From: Conus ventricosus
Taxonomy: Eukaryota; Mollusca; Gastropoda; Neogastropoda; Conidae
Direction: 5' to 3'
Assembly (NCBI GenBank): GCA_018398815.1
Contig: CM031596.1
Location: 65,668,164 to 65,732,163 of the forward strand
DNA length: 64,000 bases
In this document: positions 27,608 to 42,300 of the stretch, piece by piece
Layout of the letters: each line of letters opens with the position of its first letter
Numbering within the stretch: position 1 is the stretch's first letter
Notes under the pieces: model-generated
The model's input: the letters and a program-made list of their open reading frames with translations, nothing else
What the model was told of the DNA's origin: nothing
Databases searched by the model: none
Position numbers and translations under genes: made by a program

Positions 27608-29607
27608 ATTACATGCACAGTCAACTGCTCTTGACAATGAAATGCGCTCCTTCAGAAAACTGGTTAAAAAGTAAAACTGATGAAAAATGCTTCAGTTCGA
27701 ATTGCATTTAGGTGTATGCTGGCAAAAAAGTGATGAAATCTTGGGCCTGCATAGGAATAGTCTTAACTTCCACATCTTTTTAGAGCAAGAGCCTTCAGTG
27801 TCCAGTCACATCATTCAGCCTTTTGTGAAAAACTCATTAAGGCAGTCTTCACACCATCTATACAAGTTGCTAATTGCTGAAACGATAATGCATGAACACT
27901 TTGTTGAGAGTTCACTTTGAAACTGCTCATCTGACATCTTCTTAGAAGAGACTTTCCCTCCCTTACTGCTGCTTTTTCATTTTAACACTTTTTTGTGAAT
28001 GCTTATAATGACCTGAAGATCTTGCTTCTTCTCAATGATTGGTATAAAAAAAAAGTGAAACATCGATTTGACCCAGCTGTACTTACTTCCAGGTCAGTGA
28101 CATAGGTATTCGAAATGTAAACTGGCGGGCTGGTTCATAATATTCAGAGGTACTACAGTGAAAACTATACAGATCCATGGTCTTTTTAGACAAAGGCATA
28201 GCTAAATAGCATGCAGTAACTTCAGAGGTAAACCACAAACAATCGATGTACATTGGCAGCTCTGTTCATTAGAGTATGCATTCGATAATGAGTCTTAGAG
28301 ACACCCTTATTATGATAATGAGTCTTAGAGACACCCTTATTATGACATCATCTCACTCACATTGATGCCCATTCTGTTGAAGTCACCCGCCATATTGCTG
28401 ACAGCATTGTGATTGACGCCAGGCTGGGGGTAACCCTGGCCCTGGGAAAACTGGGGCTGGCTGTAAAGCGCGGATGGAGGACCCAGCGGACCTGAAGGGG
28501 GTCCCACTGGGCCTGATGGGGGCCCAGCTGGAGGCCTGACCATGCCCTGTGGCGCTGTGGGAGGATGGGGGTAGCCACTGCTGGAGGCTGGACCCTGTCC
28601 TGACGTAGGTGGACCAAGATTGAAGGGTCCTGCTGGAGGCCCGGGGAAAGGCCTACCTGGCCCGGTTGTAGGCCCAGAGGGAGGTCCCATCTGAGCCCCA
28701 CCAAAACCTGATGGAGGTCCTGCTATGCTTGATGGAGGCCCTGTAGGGGGAGGCCCAGGCAGACTAGATGGGGGCCTCATAAAAGGCCTAGGAAAACCTG
28801 TGGAGGGTCCTGGCAAATTTGAAGGAGGTCCTGATAAAGTTGATGGAGGTGCTGGCAACCTGGACGACGGTGGCCCTGGCAAACTTGATGGGGGGCCTGA
28901 GGGAGGCCCAGGCATTCTTCCTGGAGGACCTGCCTGATGGAATGAAGGCCTTGGAGGTCCAGGCGACATGCCAGGTGGTCGTTGTGTGGGAACTCCTGTT
29001 AGACTGAAAGCGCCGGCTGGTGAAGGCATGGAGCCTGGATACTGTGACTGGAAAACAGACAAATTCGTCCTCTGAGATCAGGGTAAATGAAGGGTAGCAA
29101 AAAAATGTTAAAGCAAGGAAACTTAAAATCTGAATTTCATTTACTGGTTTCTGCATTTAATAGGCATGTAGACTAAGAGAGGAATGTTATCCATGCCATG
29201 TGATAACATACAGAGGAAAAAGCTTCTGACAACTTGCTAATACCATTAATTATGCAAAGAATTAATCATACGCAGAACATGCAGAGTCACAGAGTTTGAG
29301 GCTGACATTCCCTAAGGATGACCGATGAGAATGAGAATGATGATAACTGGGAAGCAATCTTGCTACTGTGGTAGATATCTAAACAAAAAATCGAGGCAAT
29401 CCGGCAACAACCAAAACACAGTTACTGTACTCTGGATTTACAGTTTATTCAGAAGACTTGCAGCCCTGAGAAGGTGAAATACACAGTTCCATTCTGACCT
29501 GAGATCTTTTCCATTCATGCTCAAGATGTTGTCTATAGCCCAGCCAACTATGAAGGGTATCAGACTGTCTTCTTGGCAAAGCCAAGTCCTAACTATATGG
29601 GTTTCTT

Positions 29608-29686
<79 letters not shown>

Positions 29687-31510
29687 AGCACAAAGAAGAC
29701 AAATGAAACTTAAACAGATTTTTTTTTAATATGCAAAACCATGTATGCCAACTTCCCAAAGTTTATTTAAAAAAAATTAAAACATTTTTTTTAAAAAGGG
29801 AAAAAGTTATGCCTGCAGTGGGAAAGAGTGGAAGGTGTCATGAAAGGCAGGGAAAAGCAACAGGAAAAGCTCTACAGCACCTGTTTGACATCACAAAATA
29901 TCAGCTTTACTGCTTTCAAATGTGTGTTCAACAAGTTTTCATTCAGACTGTACTCATCGCTGCAGAAAGTCAGGGGATGGTAATAGTGTTTCACAGATTT
30001 CCAGCAACAACGAAAAAAGAAGTAATCAGCTGAAAAGTGTAACTGATATGCCTGAAAACTTGCTAAAAAAAATCTTCCATAAAATATCAGATCAAATGAA
30101 AAACATTTATCATACAAGCGGTCAAACATCACATGTGGTGGAACATTTCCAAACAAGATTTTCACGGAGACTGCCGTTTAGTGTTCATTTCTCCATCTGC
30201 ATCTTGTAAGTCCCAACACATTGTAAGAACAAGTTTCATACCAAGTGTTTCATCACATGGAACATACTGCAGAGCATCTTCACCTTTTAAAAGATACAAC
30301 TGGGAGTAAAAAGAGTGGTCTGTGTGTAATCAGTGCTTCTTCTTTAGGGCCACCACAGGCATATGGTCAAGAACTCTCAATGTTTGGATGAATTTAGAAG
30401 AGTTTGTTATGTGTCTGCATCTTCTCGTCCTCTTGTCTCAGGCCTCTGGCGTAAGCCTGACTGTGGGTTTCAGACTGGAGTGAGGAACAGAGAGTGCACA
30501 ATTCTGTATTTGTGGCATTCGTGGTAAGTTGATCAGCCACCTCACTGCTCTAATGCTGACATGACTGGGAACCCAAAGGGCTGTATTCTATGCTGCCTTT
30601 TGTAAAGTATCAACTACGCATGAGATCTATCTATACTCATATAGTGTTGCTCATGAAATCTGAGCGACACCTATAGGTGCATCTACTAACAGAGGCCCCA
30701 CTGAGGAAAAGAAAACTCACAAAAATTTGAAGTGATCTTGCAGACTTATTCCCCACTCACCAGGAAAAAGTTTGAAACCTGCTTTCAAACTGGTGCAGTC
30801 TGATGCTAATCAAAGCATTGCATAGTGTACTGTCTGCTTTCAGGTTCAACCATAACCACGACCATTCGTTTGTACAGCTTTTGTTGATCTCTTTCACTTA
30901 TTGCAGTGTCTTGCTGACACGCAACTTCACAACATGACATTATTTTGCTTTCAAACAGGTAAGACTAAATGGTATCTGCTCACTCTTCAAACAAGTTTGT
31001 AAGTTAACACAAGATTTTGCGATGTTTGTAGCCTGTCAAAAACACGACCAGCGCTCAGTGCATTCCACTATCACGTTTCTTGTCTTCTCCCCCTCTTTTT
31101 TCTTTTGTATCTTTGTTTCTTAATTTTTTTTTCTTTTTCTTTGTGGATTCACGATTTTGTATTTCAATGAAAACTGCAAATCTGCAGAGAAGTCAGGGTC
31201 CTAAGTCTTCCCATTTGATTCCACTCAGCTCTAGACAGAAGGTGGCTTTACACACCATGGAGCTGCATATTTAATATCTTACATCAGTGTCACTGGTATC
31301 TGTTACCATGAATAAAATAAGGGAACCTGTGCACAGATACTGTTCAACTTCAAACTGGAAAAGCTGAAAACAATGCTCATCATATGATGTTACTCTGTGT
31401 GTATATGTGCGTGCGAGTGTGTGTGCGTGCACTTACAAATGTGCGTATGCATGTGTGCATGAACATCATACATGTATATATGCATATGTATGTAGGTGGG
31501 GGGCTTTTCA

Positions 31511-31578
<68 letters not shown>

Positions 31579-33560
31579 TGTGTGTGTACATACAGCCCTG
31601 ATGTGGCCCTTTGTACATGTTGATGTATGCGCATACACAAATGTCTGCATGCCTGTGTTCATGAAGAGATTTTCACAAGTCAACACTCGTTTTGAAGCAT
31701 GCAACTTCAAAATAAGGTCCTGAATATCTGACAGAAAGTCAGACATGAAACTCTAACTCATTCAAAGAATAAACAATACTTTGTTCTCCTTACAATCCTT
31801 TTCTTCAAATAAACCCCTTACCGCTGGAGGATTTACATGCTGTTGTCCAAAAGGAGGGGCAGCAGCTGTAGGATTATTGCCCATCAGGGGAGGTGCTGTG
31901 TTTGGCCCCTGAGCACCTGGTATGCTTGGCCTGGGATGAGGAGGCATCTGCATCCGCTGAGTGGGCATAGGAGGAAAAGGGGCCTGGGATACCTGGGGGG
32001 CCGGATGGCTCCCTGTCATCAACCCCGGCACCTGTTGATGTACTGATGACAGATAAGCAAGTGTGCGTGTTAATTTCAAAATCATGGTAAAGATACGTTT
32101 GAAAGCAAATGAGATTAAATAACGACAGTCCAAACATGTCTATCCTAAAACCTTTGCACCAGGAACAGATCATGTAAATAATCAGGAAGAAACGGACATT
32201 TTCAAGAATTTTTCCCAAACAATTCATCTCATGAATGTGATGCTACGCAGATGCACATGTATGTGTGCTTGTTTGCAGTCTAACATTATCACGGCCGTCG
32301 TGACTGACGGAACTTGCAGACTGGGCACAGAGCAAAGTCCTCCCTCCCCCAGTCTGTCCTCATGGCAAACATCGCCATTGTTCCTCATATCACTTCCTGA
32401 ATATCTGGTGGCATTGTTTCTTTTATAATCTCTTCTTCTTCTTCTTCTTCCTTTCTTTCCCTTTTTTTTTTTCTTTCTTCTTCTCAGCGGTGGGATTCAT
32501 ATCAAAACCCTTCATCCGTCTCACACATTCTGATGTGCTACAGTTAGGCAGCTGTTCAGTGCTTTCTTATCACTTTCAGCTCAGTTTTGGTCTCTTTCAC
32601 AGTCAGTTATACACAATGTTTGAGTTTCAACTTTCCACCTGCTCTCAGGTTTGTCCATACGTGAAAAAAGGTGTTCCTATTTGTTCTGGAGTTGATGGAT
32701 TTGTTCTTTTTCTTCAGTTACAAGTGATCATCAACTGTAATACAAGGAACAAGGATACAGGTTTAATGTTTTCATCATAACAAAATTGCTTTTTTTTCCC
32801 AGGACAGAAGGCATCACTGTCAGTTCTAGTTATAATCCAGTCAGCCAATACAGCCTTTTCAGGACTTTTACCCTCAAAAAGAAAACAAAAACACCAACAA
32901 AAAATGTGTCCTGATAAAACAGCACAGACATAAACTGATAAAATCTGAAACATACACAACAATATGCAACCAATTTAAAACATGAAAGCTAATCTATTGA
33001 CATCCCCGAGGTACACAAGATTAGGCTGTGTTAAGGTGCCACCTGATATTCTAAAAAAAAAAAAAAAAAAATCAATCATGAAGAACTCAAGAAGAAATAA
33101 CTTGACAAAAAAGCAAAAGCTCTCTCCTTACCATGATATATTCAGCGTCAGCATCAAATCAAATGATCTGACAAAACAAAATTCAAAAATTTTACCCCAT
33201 CTCAAAGTTTGCAAACTGTCAGAAATAATAAAAAAAACCTGCAGGTTGTACACACCAGGTTAATAGATTCTCCCCTTCTGTCCCCTAACACCCAGTCACT
33301 TCTCTCCCTCTTATTTCTGCCTGTTGTATAAAACATGAAAAGTCAAACCGTACCTTGCACAGGTGAGAATTGTCCCTCAAGGGCATCATAGGATTGCCCA
33401 CTGACAGGGGAAGGACCTCTTGATGATTTTTGAGAGGGAGGCTCTGATCGAAAGAGAATAAGATAAGATAAGATAATGTTGCTTATAGCCCAGCCGACCG
33501 CAAAGGGCCACATCAGGGCTGTCACCACGTTAAAATCAACTCACCAGTCATATAAAAAAA

Positions 33561-33592
<32 letters not shown>

Positions 33593-36500
33593 CCACTTTC
33601 ATACATCTCATTAAATGACATCGTCTACAAACGCACCAGAAACTTTGTTAAAAATCTTTCTTCCGTAAAATCTTAAATCAGATGAAAAAATGTTAATCTC
33701 TCTCAAAAACTCAAGGATCACATCAGGCGGGACATCCCTGAACAGGATCTTCATGGACTCCGCTGTAAAATGTTTGTGTCTCACATCGTGCAAGTCCCAA
33801 CACTCTAAAAGAACATGTTTCATTGTGAGTGGCGCATGACATGGAATGCACCACAGAGCTTCTTCACTCTTTAAAAGGTAAGCATGGGTAAAATACGAAT
33901 GGCCGGTGTGCAGCCGGCACAGAACCGTTTCCTCTTTACGACCTCCCGACGTGGATGGGAGGAAGTCCTTAAGGTTTGGACGGATCTGAAAGAGTTTGTT
34001 ACTCGTCTGTGTGTTTCAATCCTCCTGCCAGAGGTCTCTCACATAATCGTTAATTTTGGGTTGCACATCTGAACAGGGAATATAAATGTTGGACAGTTTC
34101 TCTCTTGTGGCGTTCTTGGCTAAACGATCAACCATTTCGTTCCCGCCGATGCCAACATGACCAGGAACCCAAGCAAGAGTAATGTTGTAACCGTCCGCTT
34201 TCAACTTGCTAAAAAGTTCAAAGAAATGCAAAAGTTCTGGATGCTGAAGGTTGCGGCCAGCTATGGCTTCCAAAGCTGACAGCGAATCCGACAGAACCAG
34301 AAAGTCCCTCTTTGAAGAATGTGAGATTATCTTCAAAGCCAGTACCAGAGCAGTAAGTTCAGCAGAATAGACAGAAGCATCGGAATGGATATGTTCCAAC
34401 AGTATCTGAGAAGGAGCCCCAGGGTAGTAGGCTGCACAGGCCACTCCATCCTCAGACTTGGAACCGTCAGTGAAAACTTTTTGATAGGATGGGAATTTCG
34501 AACAGAGGTCAGCATACAATGCCTTGTACGCCAGAGAGCTGGTAGACTCTTTGCAAAAAGCTGCAAGATCAAAACGAATCTCTGGTGTGAAAAAGGTCCA
34601 CGGAGGTTGATCCGGAAACTTGGAAAAATCGGAAACTACTCCCAGGTTTAGACCTGCATTCCGCACGTGAGGCTGCATACGAAGACCAAACGGCGGAATA
34701 CATTTAGGGTTGTTTTCAAACTTACTTTGGAACGGAGGGTCAAAGACACAGTCATAGGCAGGATTCTGCGGTTCTGAGAACAGTCGGATATAATAATTTA
34801 AAGACAGTTTCAGCCTGCGGTTGGACAACGAAGGTTCGCCCGCCTCCGCGTACAGGCTGTACACAGGGGTGGTGCGGAACGCTCCAAGACAGAGACGAAG
34901 CCCTTGATGGTGGATAGGGTCCAAGAGTTTGAGGTAAGATGATCTTGCGGAGCCGTAGACAGCACAACCGTAGTCCAGTTTTGAACGGACCAGGGCTCTG
35001 TAGAGGTGCAACAAAGTTTTCTTATCAGCGCCCCAGTCGGTGTGCGCTACGACCCGCAGAATATTCAGTGCTTTCTGGCAAGAAGTTTTGAGGTTTTTAA
35101 TATGGCTGAGAAAGTTAAGTTTCTGGTCAAAAATGACTCCCAGAAATTTGGCCTCTGTAACAGCTGGAATGGGAGATTTCCTTACTTGAAGTTCAGGATC
35201 TGGGAAAAACTGGCGGAAATTATGGAAGTGAATACATTGCGTCTTTGTTGGAGAAAAGGTGAAACCGTTTTCATCCGCCCATCGATGGATTTTATCTACG
35301 CAAAGCTGGAGCCTACGCTGGACACTCGGGTACAGGCTTCCAGTTGCGTAGACAGCGAAATCATCCACAAACAATGAGCAGTCTGAACCCTGCTGAACTG
35401 ATTTCACAATGTTGTTGATTTTAATACTAAAGAGGGCAGGAGACAGTATGCTCCCCTGTGGAACACCCAACTCCTGCTCGTGGACATCAGAGAGAGTGGT
35501 GCCAACCCGGACCTGAAACTGTCGTTCTGCCAAAAAATTTTGAATAAAAAGCGGAAGATGACCTCGAAAACCCAGATCGTGGAGATCATGAAGTATCCCC
35601 GACTTCCAGGTGGTATCGTAGGCCTTCTCCAAGTCGAAGAAAATTGCCACTGCATGCTGTCTGTTTAAAAAAGCGTTCCTAAGTGTAGATTCCAGACGAA
35701 TCAAATGGTCAACTGTACTACGATGTTTGCGGAAACCACACTGTTCTTTCGCCAAAAGGCCATCGGTTTTCGAGTTTCCACATGAGCCTAGCATTGACCA
35801 TTTTTTCCATCAATTTACAGACACAGCTGGTCAAAGCTATGGGACGGTAGTTAGATGGATTAGAAAGATCTTCGAAAGAGAATGAAAAATGAAATGTGTA
35901 ATTGAAAACAATGAGTTTATGTCCAATTTGTCATCCAATTTGAAAGATATAATTGAATAGTTTCTATGCTGCTCCTCATATCAAATGCTCATAATCAGAA
36001 ACCAGCTGAAACACTAGCGGTAATGATAATACTAATAAAACAGCAAGCATGGACACACTAACAGATAGACACAGACACATAGAGAGAGAGGGAGAGAGAC
36101 ACAGAAAGAAAGAGAGAGAGGGAGAGAGAGTGGTGTAAGACAAGAAGAGAGACAATGAGAAATTTGATGAGGTGGTGGGAGGGCAGTGTTTCCATGGGGA
36201 ACAGAAGGCCAGCGGGAAAGAGTGAGGAGAAAGCAAGGCAAGCAATTTTGTCTGCTTAAGCCATACCTTAATAACGAAACGCCCAAATTAAATGCAAATC
36301 CTAACAATAACAGTACGAATTTGGCTCAGGTAAAGCACATTCAAAAACACCCATAAGCAGATAATATGCATTCTATTTCAAATTATAACAGTACACACAT
36401 GTGTGCGTGCAAAAATGTCAAATCTATTGTTTAAAATGTATACTGAAACATCATAGCAAATAAACAACTGAATTACTCATTCACTGCACTTATATCTATA

Positions 36501-37915
36501 GTCGAATTTACAGACACAGGTGCATTTATTCATACCAATACAGGTTTTTTTTAAAAAGCTGAAGTGTAAAATATATCTGCTACTTGTGCTAGAAGTAAAA
36601 AGAATTTGAGTGTTGTATTTAATCGTGTGCCCTAAAAATGTCCCCAAATGCTATGAAACTGTCCCTAAAGACATTGTTGTGTTTGCTGCCATTGTGATTT
36701 GTAAAAAAAAAAAAAAAATTATTTGTATGTATGTGTGGGGGTGGGTGGGGTGGGTGGGAGGTGCATGTGGTGGGAATGTGTTTAGGAAATGCACACTGTC
36801 CTAATAGAATACTGCTTTTGGTGGCTGGGCAAAGTGTTGTTTTTAGCAATGTAAATTACCAAACCTTGAGCCAGACTGCTGTCTCCTTCATACCTCATAC
36901 AAAATAGTACTTTACTGAATACATTAAAAAAAAAGCAACCATGACTGGCTGTGTGTCCCACACAGCACAGAATGTACATTATGAAGTTGCACCAGGTGTT
37001 CTCAGCAGCATCCGAGTGAGACTGTAAATTACACTCAACAGCAAAGCCTTTACAAGTTACCTACATGCTGATACCAGGTGTAATAATAGTGTTACACAAC
37101 TGCTTTGCTCTGCATAACATTTGCTCTGATCTAGTTTGTTCTTTCTTTGACAATTGCACAAAACCACCATTGTGTTCCATCCTGTCTCTCTCTCTCTCTC
37201 TCACTGTATCAGCCTGTGTCACATTCACCTAATGAACACTTAACATTTCATGACGGCTATTGATCAATTTTTGTCTCCTGTTGTTGCTGCAGTTGGATGT
37301 GATAAACTTGTTAAGATATCAAGAAAGCTGTAATTACTTTTCTTTACATAAATTTGCACATAGTGTTTTGCTAAGCGAAACACATTGCAGAGGATATGTT
37401 TGGCTCTGATTTTCAATCATATATATATATATATGTTCGAGTGAAACTACAAGTACAATCCCTTAAAATACAACTCATATCTATCTTCTTGTCAATGGTT
37501 TTATCAGCAGACATCAGATTAATATATGATTATAACACCACAGGTTCTGGTCGCTTAACATTGGTTAATTAATTCTTTTATTAGTTTGTTTATTGGAAAT
37601 TAATGTAACACATCATTTAATCGAGCCATTTGACAGCAAATCAAAATTTCTTTTGAATTAAAGGACAACAAAAATGTCTGCATCTATTCACTCATTAAAT
37701 ATTAACAATCACACATCAAACATGCCCACATCCATTCACTCATTAAACATTAAGAATCATATCCCAGTCATGCACCAACATGCTCCACTGACCCTGCAAA
37801 AATGCACACACAAAAAACCCAAAGTGTAGGTTGCTCAAACTACAAATACAATGAACAAAAACACCCATTCCTATCTAAGTATCTTACTCTTTTCTTCCTA
37901 TCCCTCTCTAAATAC

Positions 37916-37977
<62 letters not shown>

Positions 37978-39164
37978 CGAGAGCGCGCGTGTGCGCTCGC
38001 TCGCACACACGCACGCATGCATATGCATGCAAGTGCATAATTCCAGATCAAAAAGTTGTTTTTTTTAATCAATATTTGGTAACTGAAAAACTTAGTCAAT
38101 CCATCTTTCAAAAAATTTCATGTGAACAAACCTTGACATTTAATGAAATAATGAGTCAACACAAATAAATAATGTCTGTTACTAGTGTTAGTCTAAATTA
38201 ACAAGTCTGGGTTTTCTTGAACACTTTTCAGGAGGATAAAGGAACAAAAAGACACAAATAAGGAATCACTAATATACAACAATTAATAGCAAGCAAAGCA
38301 ATTGAATTACTTACAAAATCAGCATAAAACAAAACAAACAAAAAAAATCTTAGAATAGATCTGGGTTAAAAAAAAATACACATTGACATTTGCCTTATTT
38401 TCAAATCTGCTGTATTTTTTAAAACATTAATATAAATGTGTCATTAACAGATTCAATTGTTCTTAACATTTTTTTAAAAAACTAAGGTATAAAACGATAA
38501 AATTCATAAATTTTCAACTAACATGCACTATGAGCTGAATAGTAGAATAAAGTTACTGGTATATTAATCTGGTGATGACAAATTATAAAGCTCCAGCATA
38601 CAGTTTTACGTTTCCATCATGAACATTTTTATGCACAGACATTTCTGCGGCACACAATTCAAATGAAGCCATCAAGCTCTTGAATATCATTTCACAAACT
38701 CTGGACCCTCTGACAGTCTTCATTGTCATTGTTAATTTGCTCTTATTTTTATGTTACGTGATATGAAAGTGGAAATCAAAACTTTCATCATGTGACCATA
38801 AAGGGATTTAAAATAAATGTCCCTTATATTAAATCTTCTTCATTCTGTCTTTGTGAATTAAGTTACCATCAAGACTCCATGAAAACTTTGTTTAGATATG
38901 TCCCACCTAACGTGATCTTTGAGTTTCTAAAAGAGATTTTACGGACGAGAGATTTTCAACGAAATTTCTGGTGCGTTTTTAGAAGGTGTATTTTAAAGAA
39001 ATTCGTGAATAGTGTTTTCTTTTTTTCGATGACTTGTGAGTTGATATTAAAGTGGTGACAGCCCTGATATGACCCTTTGCGGTCCGCTGGGCTATAAGTA
39101 TAAGCAACATTACCTGATTTGTTTAAATATGTACAAGTGTAATGTGGTTGTGTATACATGTGCA

Positions 39165-39200
<36 letters not shown>

Positions 39201-39256
39201 TGAGAGTGTGTATGTGTGTGTGTGTGTGTGCGAGAGAGAGAGAGAGAGAGAGAGAG

Positions 39257-39329
<73 letters not shown>

Positions 39330-42300
39330 TGTGTGTCACTGTGTGTGTGTGTGTGTGTGTGTGTGAACTTAAACACACAAATTATCCAGAGATAGGATGT
39401 GCCAAGGACTGGGATTAACAAGCTGTTGAATGTCCTAGTCCTACTCCCTCTGTAGTCTCTGTGCAAGTGTACCTCATGAAATTTTTAGTTTTTCCTTCTG
39501 TGTCTGTCTGTAACATGATTTAAAAATGAAAATGGAAAAAAAATGCAAAAAGTCACAGAAAATGATCTGTATCCTTTACTATCCAATCTAGAAAAGTAAA
39601 TCATTTCGCAAAACACACTGACTGACTCAGGATAGGACGATTTTGGGGGAAAACAAACAAAAGGAGGTAACACTGGTAAGGTACCTGAGCTGTGTGGGGT
39701 AGGGTTAGGAGTAAGCTTCATGGCTGCCCCAATCTGATGGGAATATTGTGCTTGCCCATGATAGGGCGCTGGCAACTCATTGGATACACCTGACAGTGGA
39801 ACACAGCATCATTGATGGCGCCGTAACACTCAGTGTGTACACAATGATGGCAATAAAATGTAATTTAAAGCACACTTCACAAAAAGCATACGTGACTAGT
39901 TATGCTAAAATTACAATCATGATGTCTTTCTTCTTAACCTACCACAGTCACAAAGGCAAAAGCATATTAAAAAAAAATATTTATCTTATTCTGTTACTTG
40001 TCAAGTGTTCTCATCCTGTTGAAACATTCAAGCTGTACGGGCATGCACCATAACAAGAACACATGCAGTCTTTCCTATCTACTCTATAGAATGTTTATAA
40101 CGAAAATGTCTGTGTGTTTTTAGAAAGTGTGCTTTAATGAGTTGCATGGATTTAAAAAAAAAAAAATTAACAATGACTTGAGAGTGGACGTCAAGGCGGT
40201 GACAGTCCTGATATGGCCATTTGCGGTCGGCTGGGCAATAAGCAATGTCGTTTTATCTGACCTTATCTTGCATTATGCTGCATCAGAAAATGCACAACTG
40301 AATACCAGAGAAGTGATTCAGCAGCAGTGCAGAGTCTCCTCAGGTGGGTTGTTTCATGATGGCTTGACATTGACTGCTCCCTGCGGATTGCCAGTGCCGC
40401 AACAAGACAAACCAGAGTGTGGCTCAATGGAGAATTGGAACGAACACCCAGGAGGTAACACTACTGAAGTAGCGTGGAAGATGAGACAACAAAAATAAAC
40501 ATTTAAAAAAGCCCAAAACATAACACAATTTCCTCACCACCTCATCAGATTTCCACCATTCAGCAAAAGCAAGCTTTTGATTACCTTTATACCCTCTGAA
40601 AATTCGTAACTGAGGTATATACACCCCTCCATTCTTCTTTTTTTTTTTCAGAGGGTATGCTACTTTCTGAAATCAGAAATGTTGGGAGCACTGACTATAA
40701 ATAAAATGGGAAGAAGAAGGGAGTTGGTATGGATTATTCAGTCACAATACAGATAATGCTGCCATTGAGTTCTTCCCATGAGTTGATAAGACAACTGGAA
40801 CCAGCAAAATCTCCCATGGAGGGCTTGGTAACACTGGTGATGTTAGCCGTTTAACAATGCATTGCATGGGAATGGCTCATCACATCCAATCTAGTCAAAA
40901 TACAACCAGGGACCGATGTTGGCAACTCAATTTCTTTAGTCTGAAAAATCTTTAAACTGTATTAATTAGTTGTGATAAGAAATTGCCCATATACTGGATT
41001 CACAAACACTTTTACCCCACTACTAGTACTAGGCAAGCACGTATTCCATACTTATGGATGGGTGCATGTTATTTCAATAGTACAGGTCTGTACTACAATA
41101 CAAAAGCTTGGATGATCTTTCCATACTTGCAATTTCACAGAGTACAGCTCCAACGATCATGCAGCGACATGCAAAAATGAACAAGCAACAACTGCATACT
41201 GGAGTTGGAAGCAGAAAATGTTACAAGAACTTTAGCTCTTTCATTTTAAGCATGCATGCTGAATTGAACCTGAAGACCAACATCACATGACTAAACAATC
41301 ATTAAATCAACGTGCAAACTATACTGCTCACAAATCAAAAATAAAAAGATCATGCAGTTTAATCGTAACACTACAAATATTCTGAAACTTACTTGGAGGT
41401 CCAGAACTAGGTGTGCTGGCGCAGGATGCATTACTGATGGACGCAGACTGGCTACCGCTGCTTCCACTTGCTGGAGAAAGCGCCGTCATGGCCGCAGATC
41501 CTGTCACAGTACCAGCACTGCAACTGGATGTCTGTGATGGCAGCACAGATGGCTGTGAAGGTCCTGCATTAGGACCACTTTGTGACAAAGGCAAAGGTTG
41601 AAACTGGCTCGACAGATGATTCAATGTTTGCACAGAGTTTCCTGCAGAAGGCGCATTCAATGTCCCGTTTACCAGAAGTCCACTACCAGAAGGAGGGGCT
41701 GAATTGTGAGAACTGCTACTCGGAACAAACTGTCCAGGCATTGGAGGGCGGAAGTTTCCCACTGGTTGAAGAGGAGCGGCGCTAGTTGACCCGGGAGGGC
41801 CTGGAGGCCGACTGACAGCTACTGGTCTTTGCTGAATCAATCCTTGTGAGGGTGGAGGCACAAACCCATTTATGTTACCACCCACTGGTGGTGGTAGACC
41901 TACTGGTCTGCTACCCAACCTTTGTGGAGGGCCTTGCCCAACAGAGGGACTTGTGTTCATTAAACCATGAGGGGGTCCACCCTGAAAGTCTTGTCCATGT
42001 GTGGATGGTGGAAGGATACCAGCCATCTTGGGAACCCCTGAACAAAAGAAAAACAGAATGCTGGAAATAGAGCTGGTAAGCCCGTTTCAATTTCTCTTCT
42101 TTTGACAATACTGTTTAAAATCAAATGTAATGAAGTCATGTCATTCTCTCAATACACAATTTTCTTATCAACAAGTTTCTATTTCAACAATTCCTCAAAA
42201 ATTTCTCACCACTTTTTCCCATTTACTTTCAACTCAAGAGATCCAAATTTGGTACCAATATATATGAGTGATCAGCTCACCCAGTTTCTGAGACATTAAA

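Noticed and set aside
28725..29156. Plus-strand Gly/Asp-rich frame and other minus frames over exon 6
   Set aside because: Shadows of the Pro-rich SEC24 exon 6, which has proper splice sites and phase.
31593..31616. LINE 3' end motif fragment after the GT tract
   Set aside because: Only about 24 matching bases; too short to annotate as a separate element.
39110..39466. Ser/Leu-rich and Arg/Glu-rich frames
   Set aside because: They arise from the compound TG/GA microsatellite.
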